DNA of 64,000 nt, taken from Methylobacterium sp. J-077. GTDB lineage: Bacteria > Pseudomonadota > Alphaproteobacteria > Rhizobiales > Beijerinckiaceae. Of the stretch, positions 18,881 to 28,817 are shown piece by piece. Position numbers and translations under genes: made by a program. The DNA is taken from NCBI RefSeq assembly GCF_022829365.1, contig NZ_JAKSYJ010000225.1, positions 47,431 through 111,430 of the forward strand, written 5' to 3'. How positions within the stretch are numbered: the stretch's first letter is position 1; each line of letters begins with the position of its first letter. Under the pieces are notes generated by a model. That model was not told the origin of the DNA. It did no database searches and saw nothing but the letters and a program-made list of their open reading frames with translations.

Positions 18881-19912
18881 ATCGGGACTTCAGAATGGGC
18901 TACGTGCGTCAGGGAGGGATGCCGTCGCAGGCGCCAGACGGCGTGGTGTGGCGGGACGTACAGCAAGGGCAGGGTAGTTCGCAAATCGTCGGTCTGCTTC
19001 GCGTACGAGCACGTCGACCCATACGCATGCCCACCGCCCCGCTGAGGGCTGAGTGCCGACGACAAGCTATTGTCGCGGCCGCTTCCGCTGAGCCGCGCAC
19101 CTTGCAAGCGTACCTTTCGCCCCCACGAACGTGGCGCGTGGCAGGGCGTCCCACTCATCAATATCCCGGCGATGATCGAGCACGCGTGGAATCGAGCGCG
19201 CGTGGCGGGCCGGTCGAAGCCGCACCACATCACGAGAATCCCGGGCGGCGGATCGCGTGAGCAGGCAAAATCGCCGCTGAGGCGTGTCGTGGGACCGGCT
19301 AGCTCTGGACTGGGCTGATTGTAGGGCCTGGCTGGGACCGAGGGACCTGAAACGTGATCAGATGCTGACCCGGTCGCAGGCAGTCGCGCGACTCTTGCGC
19401 TGCAATCCTGCCTCGATCGGCACCAAGCCGTTCAAGCCGGCGAAGCTCCCGTTGGGTATCGCTGCGGTCTTGCACGTCGTCCCGTATCGGACGGTGAACC
19501 TCGTCGTGCCGCAGAGGAACAAGGACACAATCTCAGCAGCTGCGATCGTGGCATCGATCGCGGTGCGCCGCTGGTCATCGCGCCGGATACGAAAGCTGAT
19601 CGGAATGATGTCGGACCGTCGACCCGTTCAATAACGGTCATGCCTTCAGCCACTAGGCATCCACCCGCCCCCCGGTTCCACCCAAACCTAATGATAACGC
19701 GGGTCGAAACCGGCTTCGTCATCGGTCGTAAGGGAGCCGAGCGGCTCGCAAACCGACGCCGCTGCGGGAGCAGGCCTACCGATTGCGCCGACCCGCCGAC
19801 CTCGCTGAGGCCCCTTCAGCCCCGACATGTGGCGCCTTTTATTCTGTTCGGATCTACGTTAAGCAAAATTTTATAGAGCGGCCCTGATAGAAACGTAGCT
19901 CATACTTCATTC
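18881..19912. other. Gene-poor stretch
   Basis: No frame in this kilobase resembles a known family or has a convincing start. GC falls towards its right end. It probably holds the promoter of the 1172-residue protein gene on the left and decayed sequence on the right. Confidence 0.5.
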
Positions 19913-20637
19913 ATGCATTCTGATGTGCATCGACCGGCCGAAGTAAATTTTCCAGATCGCATCCTCCTACGCATCAAAGCATCGGTCAGACGGACACTCA
20001 AAATGAAAGATTTTAAATTCAAGAAGGGTACTGGCAAAATTCTTGCAATATCACTAACAGGATACGCGGTGCAATCCCATCAGGATTTCGAATGGGAACA
20101 AATGCTAGATCAATTCGAATGTAGTAAATTGTTCCTATCAGATAGACATCATACTGGTTCCACGGGTCCATCCTAGGATTCAGCAACGGCCTATTCTCGA
20201 CTGTGGCAGGCATTAAGCGAGTAATGGAAAGCCACGATATCAATCGTCTGCTGATAATGGGCAATTCCATGGGTGGGCATGGAGCAATATTACTAGGAAC
20301 GATCCTTAAAGCTGAGCAAATTATTGCTTTTTCGCCCCAGATCGATTTATCGATCGATTTTCTTGAAAGGATCGGCGATCGAAGATGGGAGGCGAAGATG
20401 AATGAAATCAATACCATTGGTTTCGACTATCTCGATTTAAGCCAACTTGATATGTCGTACTCGGATGTGCGCATATTCTATGATGGCTCTGAAGATTTGG
20501 ATAGACAGCATGTCTCCCTTATCGAAAGTCACAAAGGGATTACAGCCGAAGATGTGCGGGTCGGCGGCCATGCGACCGCTTTTGCCCTGGCCAAAAGCGG
20601 TGAAGTTGCCCGCGTACTTCGCAGCTATCTCAAATGA
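19913..20637 (+). pseudogene. Frameshifted alpha/beta hydrolase
   Basis: Two adjacent plus-strand frames join into one protein. The first runs from 19913 to a TAG near 20176. Near 20146 the reading passes to another frame (YWFHGSILGFSNG), which continues to 20637. The second part has the nucleophile elbow MGNSMGGHGA, a candidate Asp in GSEDLDRQH and a His in GGHATA, so the hydrolase triad survives. The shift amounts to one lost base. The region is markedly AT-richer than its surroundings, suggesting transfer. A 144-residue product from 20203 might still be made but would lack the first strands of the fold. Sequencing error is the other explanation. Confidence 0.65.
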
Positions 20638-22370
20638 GAACGCACGTCTGAAACATTGACTTGGCTGACCTGACAAATGTCCTTAAGAATTGCGACCTGA
20701 TTGCGGGCGGAACGTGCGTGTGGCATTCACGTCCGTCGCCGATGCCGCAAACGAGAACTTCGTTTCAGGCGCAAAACTTCATTCCAAATGCGAGGGCACA
20801 CGATAGTTCGCTGAAAACGTCTCTATTTCTTTCCATGTTTGGCTTAGCGAACACGCGACTCTACCTATAAATAGTCTCGGCAGCGTACCCGCCCCGGCCG
20901 TCCGCTCGCCCCGGGTCATTTCGCCGTTCAGGCCCACGATAGTCCCGTCACGGCACGACAGCGCTGCCCGCCACCCTCGCCGTCCCGGCGGGCGCCGCAC
21001 TCGGTTGTATGCAGCACAAAACAGGAAATTCATCTGCGTACTCAAGGCCGTCGAGGACGCTATCCCACCAGGCAAGCTATCCCGAATGGCGTCGCCACCC
21101 ATAAGCGTCTAAGCATGCGCCGTTGGCTCGCCCGTCACCGGATTGGGGCGCCCCCTGTACTCCAACCCCGGCTGCCCGGATCAACGGAGTCTGTAGTTTT
21201 CTTCCTGCCCGCGCCCGGCGTCGGCTAGGGCGCAGTTCAGCCATCGGCATCGTCAACCTGCAGGCGGCGATCAGACGCTACATCGTCGCGCAACCGACGG
21301 GCCGAGCCCTTCGTCTGCCCCTTGATACTCTCGTCGGCATCGGCCAATCCCCTGACCCCATCCGTCGATGTAAGTGTATCAGCAAGCATATTTTCCTGAT
21401 CGAAGCCGAGGCAGGACTGAAAGTTTTCTGAGTACCATCAGTGTCGTTTGCGTTGCGGAAAATGCGGGTCGAAGGTGTCAGTTCGCGTGCGCTCGGACGT
21501 GTCCCGCGCGCGCTGTTTGACCGGGAAGTGCGGATCGTACAGGTCGCGTTGCGTATCGCGCTCACCAGGCTTGGCAGCTTGCTGGGCTTCGCGTCCGGTC
21601 GCCGTGCTCATCGCCTACGCTCCCACAATGTCAGGCGGGTCGTATACGCGACTGTGAATTGCGAGACTGTTACGCTGTGGCCACCCCAAGCCCCCAGCAT
21701 CCGCGTCAACGTCCCAAAACGGACACGCTGCCACCTCGCAACCGCCCCAGTCCCATTCTCACGAGGACGCCAAGTACACCGGACGGAACGAAATTCATGC
21801 GTTGGCGAAAGACCCTGGTAGTGCAGATAGCATCGCAGTGGACGCCCATACAGCAGTGTACCGGCACACGAACTGTCAAGCCGAATGGCGTGTACGCCCC
21901 GGCCCGCACCGCTAGTCGTGCGTGCCCGGTTTGCTGAGGCGGTCCCTCTCTCAAGCAGTCCTAGGCCTAGACGATCGAGGTAGATCAGCCACACACGTTA
22001 TCTTCTGAAAGCGGGTTGCGTGCCGGCACGGCCCTTAGACTAGTGAAATCGGACGCTTGCCTGTTCCCTATACAGATCGAGGAATGACCGAAAGACAGAA
22101 TTTACGAGGGCCAAATCGATCCCGCATAGCTTCCGTCATTCTGAATTTGGCCAGAAAACATAGCTAAGTACTTTACAATAAGCACAATGAGATATACGAT
22201 ATTTCGTTTTTAAGCTGAGGAAAATTTCGACCAGCCGGTCAAGCCCTCTAACGAACCTGACGGCCACTTGATATGGCAATCAAGTCACTCTCCGATGGGC
22301 TGCTTACCGATCTTACCACGGGTGTGCGATAACCGCGCCGATCCGTATCGAGTTGCTTTGCAATCCACTA
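20638..22370. other. Gene-poor scar region
   Basis: Apart from the transposase-like fragment at 21190-21420, no supported gene is seen in these 1.7 kb. Short open frames on both strands lack family resemblance and start signals. The last 400 bases before the IS630 element are AT-rich. Confidence 0.45.
21190..21420 (+). pseudogene. Possible C-terminal fragment of an IS630-type transposase
   Basis: A frame reading RRRLGRSSAIGIVNLQAAIR, then RYIV, resembles the C-terminal tail of IS630 transposases, where a xLQAAIxRYI helix precedes a KPFxWT segment. The expected continuation appears one frame away (RNRRAEPFV), implying a frameshift. It is too short to be sure and would be an unrelated copy from the element at 22371. 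Confidence 0.35.
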
Positions 22371-23117
22371 GAGCGGTACCCGTTCGGTTAGCAATGTGTC
22401 CTAATCTGCCGTGTTGGTGGGCTGAGGAGCCTGCCGATGCCGTCATCCTTGTCGATCGATCTGCGTGAACGCGTTGTTGCGGCGGTGGCAGAGGACGCTT
22501 CCTGCCACGCCGCGGCGGCCAGCTTCGGGGTGAGCGTGTTGAGCGTGAGCCGCTGGGCGGCGCGGGTCCGACAGGAGGGTCAGGTGGCCCCGCGTGCCCC
22601 GCCGCTACGGACGCGCGCGCAGCGGCAAGCGCTGCCGCCTGCTCGTGCCGCAGGGGCACTATAAGACCACCACCGTCACCGACGCTCTGCGCACCGCCGG
22701 CCTGTGCGCACTCAGCCTCGCCGATGGCGCCACGAACGGTGCCCGCTTCCGCAGTTACGTCACCGACAGCCTCGTCCCGGTGCTGCGAGCCGGCGACACC
22801 GTGATCCTCGACAACCTGCAGGCCCACAAGATCGCCGGGGTGCGCGAGGCCATCGAGGCGGTGGGTGCGCGGATCCTCTACCTCCCACCCTACAGCCTCG
22901 AGTTCAACCCCATCGAACTTTCGACAGGTTCAGGATGAGGAGATCTTCGCCAAGCTGAAGCACCTTCTCCGAACTGCTGCTGCCAGCACCATCCTAGACC
23001 TCTGGGTTGCCATCCGCGAAGCCTTCACCGGCTTCAAACCAGAAGCGTGCCGCAACTGTCTCACCGCCGCCGGTTACGAAGACGACTTGGCCGTTTCTAC
23101 ATGATCGGGCGCAGCTC
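22371..23117 (+). mobile_element. Decayed IS630-family element with terminal inverted repeats
   Basis: The left end (CTAGAGCGGTACCCGTTC, 22368-22385) and the reverse complement of the right end (CTAGAGCTGCGCCCGATC, 23103-23120) match at 14 of 18 positions. TA dinucleotides flank both ends (22369-22370 and 23118-23119), as expected for IS630 targeting. Inside, a helix-turn-helix N terminus (from 22437: SLSIDLRERVV) is followed in another frame by the DDE domain (YKTTTVTDAL, VILDNLQAHK, LPPYSLEFNPIE) and in a third frame by the C terminus (FAKLKHLLRTAA). At about 750 bases it is shorter than a full element (about 1.1 kb), so internal sequence is missing and the transposase is dead. Confidence 0.82.
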
Positions 23118-23730
23118 TAGGATACAGGGCGTGCGCGATCGCCTGTCGCCCCAGGCCACACCAATGATCACCCCACGACAAGGCGGGGCCGGGTCCCTAG
23201 GCCTGCCAGCCCTTGTAGCGGCAAAGGGCAACGTACATTCCAAACGTGATCATTTCAGCGTCAAGTAACTCAAGTGCCTGCGCACGGGTCTCAACTAAAT
23301 CGGCGTTCATCGCAGCCTCGTGGACCTTCCATTTGGAGGACAACGGGGATTAGAAAGCCGCGTTCCCTAAAAACCCGCTTCGCCCAATCTGCGACAGCTG
23401 ACCGCGGTGGCCCTTATGGAATGTTTCACAAGACACCCGCTGCGCTCTTGCGACCAAATGACAAATACCAGGCGCTTGAGCAATTTGGGAGGAGCTTTCA
23501 AACAATTCAAGCTTCGCCAGGAGACAGGCAACTTGGGCTTAGATTGAGCTCGTAACGCGAACGACAAGCGCAATGTCTCTCCAGGCATCAATTCTATAAT
23601 TGCTGCAAATCTACCGTTAATTACGCAAAACTGACATCATAGCAATCAGCGCACTACTGAAATGATAAGAATCGCCATTTAGGCCGTCCTTTTGTGCCTG
23701 ATAAAGCTGCCCGGCCGCTTCATCAGATAG
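23118..23730. other. Gene-poor stretch
   Basis: Between the IS630 remnant and the epimerase gene no frame could be tied to a family. The final 100 bases before the wecB-like stop are AT-rich and contain no clear hairpin. Confidence 0.45.
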
Positions 23731-24867
23731 TTACGCCATCGTGTTCTTCGACCATACGACCGCATTGACATAGTCGATGTTCGACAGGACGATGCGCACG
23801 ATCTTGGTCGACACGTCTTTGGAATTATAATCATCGACCGAACCGCTGAAGCGGCGGCTGCCGCTATACCCATCTCGCACGGTCCGGACAGCTTCGACGA
23901 AGCCGGTCCTGCCGAGGGGCGCGACGACGAGCGTCCCGGCATCCATGCCCTCGGGGCGCTCGTGCGCATCGCGGAACGTCACCGCGGGCAGATCAAGAAG
24001 GGAAGCTTCCTCCGTGATGGTGCCACTGTCGGAAAGCACGCAATAGGCGCACGTTTGAAGTTTTATGTAATCGGTAAAGCCAAACGGACGGAGGAACTGG
24101 ACTCCACCCGGAAGATCGGCGTGGCCCAGAGCGTCAAGGCGGGCGCGCGTCCGCGGATGTACGGAGACGATGATCGGGAATCCGAAGGCCTCGTCCAGGC
24201 GGCGCAACTCCTCGACGAAGGCGGTCAAGCGCTCAGGTGAATCGACGTTTTCCTCCCGGTGCGCCGACACAACGAAGAATCGATTCTTTGCGAGGCTAAG
24301 ATCGTCGAGGATCGTCGAGGCGGCAATTTTGGGAGCGAATTCGGCAAGGACCTCGGTCAGGTGCGAACCGACCTTGAAGATACGCTGGCTCGGCAGCCCT
24401 TCTGCTATAAGATAGCGCCGCGCGTGCTCGGTCAGAACCATGTTCACATCGCTCAGATGATCGATGATCTTGCGATTCACTTCCTCCGGCACCCGCTGAT
24501 CGAAGCAGCGATTGCCGGCCTCCATGTGAAAGATTGGTATCTTATGACGCTTGGCCGAGATGACGGAGAGCCCGGAATTTGTATCGCCATAGATCAGGAC
24601 AGCGTCGGGCTTCTCGCGGGCGAAGATTTCGTCTGAGCGTTCAATCACCCGTGCGATGGTCGCGACAGCGGAGGGACCGGCCGCATCGAGGAAATGATCT
24701 GGCTTGCGGATGCCGAGATCGTCGAAGAAAATTTGGTTCAATTCGTAATCGTAATTTTGCCCCGTATGGACAAGGACGTGATTGGTCAGGCGATCGAACT
24801 TGCGGATCACCAGCGACATCTTGATCAGTTCGGGGCGGGTGCCAACCACAGTGAGGATCTTGCGCAT
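23731..24867 (-). CDS. wecB: UDP-N-acetylglucosamine 2-epimerase, non-hydrolysing type
   Basis: The 378 residues start with MRKILTVVGTRPELIK, the family's N-terminal signature, and carry HTGQNYDYELNQIF, FHMEAGNRCFDQRVPEE and VSAHREENVD, all typical of WecB/WbjD/CapG enzymes. Length is normal. Although WecB itself makes UDP-ManNAc, the two genes just upstream are a 4,6-dehydratase/5-epimerase and a reductase. That trio matches pathways in which this enzyme performs the last C2 epimerisation on a UDP-2-acetamido-2,6-dideoxy-L-hexose (WbjD, CapG or WbvD role). It is the last gene of the four-gene minus-strand group 27590-23731. Confidence 0.92.
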   Translation of the reverse strand: MRKILTVVGTRPELIKMSLVIRKFDRLTNHVLVHTGQNYDYELNQIFFDDLGIRKPDHFLDAAGPSAVATIARVIERSDEIFAREKPDAVLIYGDTNSGLSVISAKRHKIPIFHMEAGNRCFDQRVPEEVNRKIIDHLSDVNMVLTEHARRYLIAEGLPSQRIFKVGSHLTEVLAEFAPKIAASTILDDLSLAKNRFFVVSAHREENVDSPERLTAFVEELRRLDEAFGFPIIVSVHPRTRARLDALGHADLPGGVQFLRPFGFTDYIKLQTCAYCVLSDSGTITEEASLLDLPAVTFRDAHERPEGMDAGTLVVAPLGRTGFVEAVRTVRDGYSGSRRFSGSVDDYNSKDVSTKIVRIVLSNIDYVNAVVWSKNTMA

Positions 24868-24953
24868 GATCGTCCCACTCTCTCATCGACAGTCTTGAAG
24901 ATCCGCATGGCGCCTGGATGGATGCCGTGCGGGGGCGTGCATCCTCGAACAGT

Positions 24954-25976
24954 TCACGACGCGCGGAAATTCCGCAGCTCTTGCTGGATGTAGTCGAGAC
25001 CCAGGAGCAACTCGACAACCTCATCGTGGCTCAGGCGAACTGTATTATGTGAGGTATAATCTTCTGCCGCAGATATGGAAGTTTCACCGGATGTAAAGAA
25101 CTTGGAATAATTGAGATCTCGATCATCGGCTGGAATCCGATAGAATCCTTCTAGATCCTCCGCGCGCGCCATCTCTTCGCGGGAGACGAGCGACTCGAAG
25201 AGCTTCTCGCCATGGCGGGTGCCGATAATCTTGATTTCGTTCTGTGCCTTGAAGACGGTCCGAACAGCCTCAGCGAGGTCCGCGACCGTACAGGCGGGCG
25301 CCTTCTGCACGAAGATGTCGCCCTGGCGACCATGTTGATAGGCGAACAGCACGAGATCCACGGAATCCTCGAGGGACATGAGGAACCGCGTCATCGCGGG
25401 ATCCGTGATGGTTATGGTTCGCCCCTCCTTGATCTGACTCACGAACAGCGGGATGACCGAACCGCGGGAAGCCATGACGTTGCCGTATCGGGTCGCGCAC
25501 AGGATCGTGTCGCTCTTTCCGAGCATCCGCGACTTAGCAATGGTCAGTTTCTCCATCATGGCCTTGCTTAGGCCCATGGCATTGATCGGGTAGACCGCCT
25601 TGTCTGTCGAGAGGACGACAAGGCGCTCGACGCCGTTGTCGACCGCGGCGTTCAAGACGTTCTCGGCGCCCAAGATATTCGTTCGCACCGCTTCCATGGG
25701 GTAGAACTCGCAGGACGGAACCTGCTTCAACGCCGCGGCATGGAAGATGTAGTCGACGCCCTTCACGGCCTGGGCGATCGAGGTGTATTCGCGGACATCG
25801 CCGATGAAGAACCGGACGCGCGGATCGCGAAGCAGAAGGCGCATGTCCTCTTGCTTCTTCTCGTCGCGACTGAAGATTCGGATTTGGCTTATGTCGGTGC
25901 TTAGAAAGCGTTGGACGACGGCGTTGCCGAACGAACCCGTACCGCCTGTGATGAGAAGCGTCTTGCCAGCAAACAT
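24954..25976 (-). CDS. UDP-GlcNAc 4,6-dehydratase/5-epimerase (CapE/WbjB/FlaA1 family)
   Basis: The start at 25976 overlaps the preceding gene's stop (TGATG) and places the Rossmann motif TGGTGSFG at 10-17. The 340 residues include LSTDKAVYPINAMGLSK with Lys126, Met134 and Lys138. A Met in place of the usual catalytic Tyr is a hallmark of inverting 4,6-dehydratases of the FlaA1/CapE group. The reaction would turn UDP-GlcNAc into UDP-2-acetamido-2,6-dideoxy-L-arabino-hexos-4-ulose, the substrate of the reductase encoded immediately upstream. Cytoplasmic. Confidence 0.9.
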   Translation of the reverse strand: MFAGKTLLITGGTGSFGNAVVQRFLSTDISQIRIFSRDEKKQEDMRLLLRDPRVRFFIGDVREYTSIAQAVKGVDYIFHAAALKQVPSCEFYPMEAVRTNILGAENVLNAAVDNGVERLVVLSTDKAVYPINAMGLSKAMMEKLTIAKSRMLGKSDTILCATRYGNVMASRGSVIPLFVSQIKEGRTITITDPAMTRFLMSLEDSVDLVLFAYQHGRQGDIFVQKAPACTVADLAEAVRTVFKAQNEIKIIGTRHGEKLFESLVSREEMARAEDLEGFYRIPADDRDLNYSKFFTSGETSISAAEDYTSHNTVRLSHDEVVELLLGLDYIQQELRNFRAS

Positions 25977-26854
25977 CACCGTTCCTGCGCGAAGGTTGTG
26001 TCGTCGACCGCACGCATGCGCCGGATCAATTCGGACCATGGGGGCGGCGCGTATCCGACGGCGGCGCGAAAGCGATCCGAGTTGAGCGACCGGTCGATCG
26101 CCAGCCGGTCGTCCGGCTCGATCTCCACCGGATGTCGGTATGTGTCCTTGATAATTGTCAGCAGATCAAATTTGCTGATGGGATCGACGCTCACATGGTA
26201 GACGCCGCGCAGACTCGGATTAGGCAGCACGTGCTGGATCATCACGTGGACGAGTTCATCGGTCGTGAGGCCTGAGAAGATGGCGCGACGGTAGCCCTGG
26301 GTTCGGCCCCGCTGCGACAGGAACCACTCGACGAGACCATTGCGGCTGCCGATCTCACGGCCGATGATGGACGTGCGAAGGGTGACCGCATTGTCATAAT
26401 CGACTTCGCCGAGCAGCTTCGAGCGGCCGTACAGATCCTCGGCGTCGGGGATGTCGGTCTCTATATAGTCGCCCTTCCGACCGGAGAAGACGCAATCCGT
26501 GCTGACGTGGATGAGGCGGGCGCCGATAAGGTCCGCGAGGCGTGCCAGCCGGTGCGGCAGGATGGCGTTAATCGGGATCAACGTAAGCGGATCCTTGGCG
26601 GAGGCGAGTTGTTTCACCACCCCGATACAGTTGAGGATCACGGCAGGGCGGGCATCCCGCAGGAACCCGGCCAGGGAATCAAAATCCTGCACGTCCAGTC
26701 CAACGGCGATTTTGGAAGCGGCCTCAGACGATAAGGCGCCGCGCGCAGGACTGGACCGCATCGTGCCGCAGACCTCGCCGGGAAATTGCCGAGCGAGGAT
26801 CCGAAAAGCGGCGTTTCCGAGCATACCGGACGCGCCTAGAACTGCAATCCTCAC
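25976..26854 (-). CDS. RmlD-like NAD(P)-dependent 4-keto reductase (WbvR-type)
   Basis: The 292-residue SDR has GASGMLG at 7-13 and a Tyr142-Lys146 pair in LYGRSKLLGE, with HVSTDCVFSG as in dTDP-4-dehydrorhamnose reductase. It lacks the C-terminal cupin domain of CapF/WbjC reductases, which are nearer 370 residues. With the dehydratase and 2-epimerase genes, this size and type match the WbvB-WbvR-WbvD route to UDP-L-RhaNAc and UDP-L-QuiNAc better than the L-FucNAc route. That assignment is inference from family type and synteny. Its stop overlaps the dehydratase start, indicating coupled translation. Confidence 0.88.
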   Translation of the reverse strand: MRIAVLGASGMLGNAAFRILARQFPGEVCGTMRSSPARGALSSEAASKIAVGLDVQDFDSLAGFLRDARPAVILNCIGVVKQLASAKDPLTLIPINAILPHRLARLADLIGARLIHVSTDCVFSGRKGDYIETDIPDAEDLYGRSKLLGEVDYDNAVTLRTSIIGREIGSRNGLVEWFLSQRGRTQGYRRAIFSGLTTDELVHVMIQHVLPNPSLRGVYHVSVDPISKFDLLTIIKDTYRHPVEIEPDDRLAIDRSLNSDRFRAAVGYAPPPWSELIRRMRAVDDTTFAQER

Positions 26855-26903
26855 AGGAGAGATCCTCAGTATGCAGCGATGGCTTCGCCGGGCCGCGACG
26901 GCT

Positions 26904-27590
26904 TCAGCTCTGCCCTGTTCGAGACAGAGCGACGAATGCTGCCGGAAGGGGCTCTGGATCGAGCGTGCGGAACTGTCCGGCGTCAGGCGACGCGGCGATC
27001 ATCATGGACGTCCGGGCACGGAAATCATAAAACCACCGGGCAAGCAAGGGGCAATCCTGCTGCCAGGCGAGGGCCGGCGAGCGGACGTCGAGGTAGGCGA
27101 TCGCGCATGCGAGCGCTACCTGGCCCAGGTCGACCGCCGATGCCATCCAGGCGCGCTCATTCTGGAAGTGATCCAAGATCGCGAAGATCGCCTGTTCCTG
27201 ACGATGGATCATTTGGGATGCGCGTTCGTCCGCTTGACCCAGACCTTCGACGAACCTGCGGATCACCGCATCGGCGAGGCCGTCGGCCAGCGCCTCACGG
27301 CGCAAAACGTCCCACCGCGCGTCTCCGCTGGGAAGCAGCAGCTGATCGGACTGGGTTTGCAAGTACTGAAGGATGACGGGAGAATCGAACAACGCAGTCC
27401 GATCCGGGAGCACGAGGGTCGGGACCTTACAGAGCGGGTTGACGGCACGGAGCGCTTGGCAGGTCCAAGGATCCACGATCTTCAAATCGATCCTGTGCTG
27501 AAGACCGAACTCAACGACGCTGGCAACGACCTTTCGGCAGAACGGAGAGCGCGGGGCGATAAAGAGCGCGAGGCTAGTTTCGTCGATCAA
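26904..27590 (-). CDS. Glutathione S-transferase family protein
   Basis: The 228 residues have a thioredoxin-like N-terminal domain with LFIAPRSPFCRKV, CKVPTLVLPDRTALFDSPVI (the cis-Pro VP and the ESxxI-like DSPVI glutathione-binding segment), followed by an all-helical C-terminal domain. This fits soluble GSTs that conjugate or reduce substrates with glutathione. It is 49 bases upstream of the nucleotide-sugar reductase and on the same strand, which is odd company. Either it is an unrelated gene trapped next to the glycan operon, or it protects against a reactive keto-sugar; the latter is speculation. Confidence 0.85.
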   Translation of the reverse strand: MIDETSLALFIAPRSPFCRKVVASVVEFGLQHRIDLKIVDPWTCQALRAVNPLCKVPTLVLPDRTALFDSPVILQYLQTQSDQLLLPSGDARWDVLRREALADGLADAVIRRFVEGLGQADERASQMIHRQEQAIFAILDHFQNERAWMASAVDLGQVALACAIAYLDVRSPALAWQQDCPLLARWFYDFRARTSMMIAASPDAGQFRTLDPEPLPAAFVALSRTGQS

Positions 27591-27895
27591 GGAGTGCTCC
27601 CGTGGTTCGAGAAATGGGACGCCATGCAGATCCCGGGGTCATCGTCGGGATGGACCCGGCTGCACGCCTCGCTTCATGGGGACGGCGCATCCGCGGCGCA
27701 CAAGGCAACGTCAGATGCGTCGGGTCGACAGGCTCGGAGGTGGCGGCTATACGCCGCCTCGGGCACCAATGCGGCGACCCATCTTCGAGTATCCCGGCCG
27801 GCGCGGCGTTCTATGCATTCGGCGAAGTGCAGATCGACCGTCCGAACCCGGTTCCGCGATGCGTCCCAGTCCGTGAGCGATCTCGACTCAAGCCG
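27591..27895. other. Divergent intergenic region
   Basis: About 300 bases between the minus-strand GST gene and the plus-strand WaaE-like GT2. An open frame extends upstream of the GT2 start but has no protein resemblance and no ribosome-binding site, so it is taken as non-coding promoter space. Confidence 0.45.
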
Positions 27896-28693
27896 ATGAT
27901 ACCCCTGTCGGTCTTCCTCATCGCCCACAACGAGGCGGACCGGATCGGCGCGACGATCCGGGCGGTGCGCGCCCTGACCGACGACCTCGTGGTGATCGAT
28001 TCGGGCTCGACCGACGGCACGCAGGCACTGGCCGAATCGCTCGGCGCGCGGGTGATCCATAATCCGTGGCCGGGTTACGGGCCGCAGAAGCGCTTCGCTG
28101 AGGAGCAGTGCCGCCACGTCTGGCTCCTGAACCTCGACGCCGACGAGGTGGTGCCCGAGCCCCTCGTCCGGGAGATCCGCGCCCTGTTCGCGCAAGGCGA
28201 GCCGCGCCGGCCGGCTTGGCGGATCGGCATCGCGGAGATCTTTCCGGGTGAGACGCGCCCACACCCGCTCGCCTATAGGCTGACCCCGGTGCGGCTCTAC
28301 CGGAAGGACCGAGGCCGCTACTCGGCATCGCCGGTCCACGACCGGGTGGCGCTGGAGCCCGGGGTGACGGCGGGACGGCTCAGGGGCGTGATCCACCATT
28401 TCTCCGTGCGCTCGCTCGGCGACCAGCTCGACAAGCTCAACCGTTATTCGGACCAGCAGGCGGACGACCTGGAGGCCCGGGGGGTGACGATCCCGGACTG
28501 GCGCGTCTTCGTCGAACTGCCGGGCAATTTCCTGAAGGCGTATCTCGGCCGCCGCCATTTCGTGCGCGGCACCTACGGCTTCCTGACGGCGATGAACTAT
28601 GCGATCTCTCGCCATCTGCGCATCGCCAAGCACGTCGAGCGCCGCAGGCACGGTCCAGCCAGACCGAACCGTTCCGACTGGCGGATCGGATGA
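27896..28693 (+). CDS. Family 2 glycosyltransferase, WaaE/KdtX-like
   Basis: Starting at 27896 gives 265 residues beginning MIPLSVFLIAHNEADRIG, the usual start of WaaE/KdtX core-oligosaccharide transferases. IDSGSTDGT (35-42), a YGPQKRFA segment and the metal-binding DAD at 81-83 in LLNLDADEV are all in place. The C-terminal half has an HHFSVRS segment and a helical membrane-associating tail. WaaE adds a beta-glucose to the inner LPS core in enterics; here a hexose transfer to a lipid-linked or core acceptor is likely. First gene of the plus-strand run to 31510. Confidence 0.88.
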   Translation: MIPLSVFLIAHNEADRIGATIRAVRALTDDLVVIDSGSTDGTQALAESLGARVIHNPWPGYGPQKRFAEEQCRHVWLLNLDADEVVPEPLVREIRALFAQGEPRRPAWRIGIAEIFPGETRPHPLAYRLTPVRLYRKDRGRYSASPVHDRVALEPGVTAGRLRGVIHHFSVRSLGDQLDKLNRYSDQQADDLEARGVTIPDWRVFVELPGNFLKAYLGRRHFVRGTYGFLTAMNYAISRHLRIAKHVERRRHGPARPNRSDWRIG

Positions 28694-28817
28694 CCAACGA
28701 GTTGAGCCGCCGTCCGCCACAGCCCGGGGCCCTGCGCCGAACTTCGCGGCCGGGGGTGACTCCGTCGGCATTCGAAGTGTCGTCTACCTCGTCACTCCGT
28801 TTCAGGCACCCTGCACG

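Noticed and set aside
18881..19900. Several frames of 80-140 codons on both strands
   Set aside because: None resembles a family, has a ribosome-binding site or shows consistent codon use, so none was called.
21441..21994. Overlapping frames of 90-130 codons on both strands
   Set aside because: Low-complexity Arg/Thr/Pro-rich products without motifs, in a decayed region.
24954..26854. Assignment of the dehydratase-reductase pair to L-FucNAc synthesis (CapE-CapF)
   Set aside because: The reductase is an RmlD-like protein of 292 residues without the cupin domain of CapF, so the L-RhaNAc/L-QuiNAc route fits better.
26499..27899. A plus-strand open frame of 466 codons
   Set aside because: It overlaps the reductase and GST genes on the opposite strand and shows no family motif.
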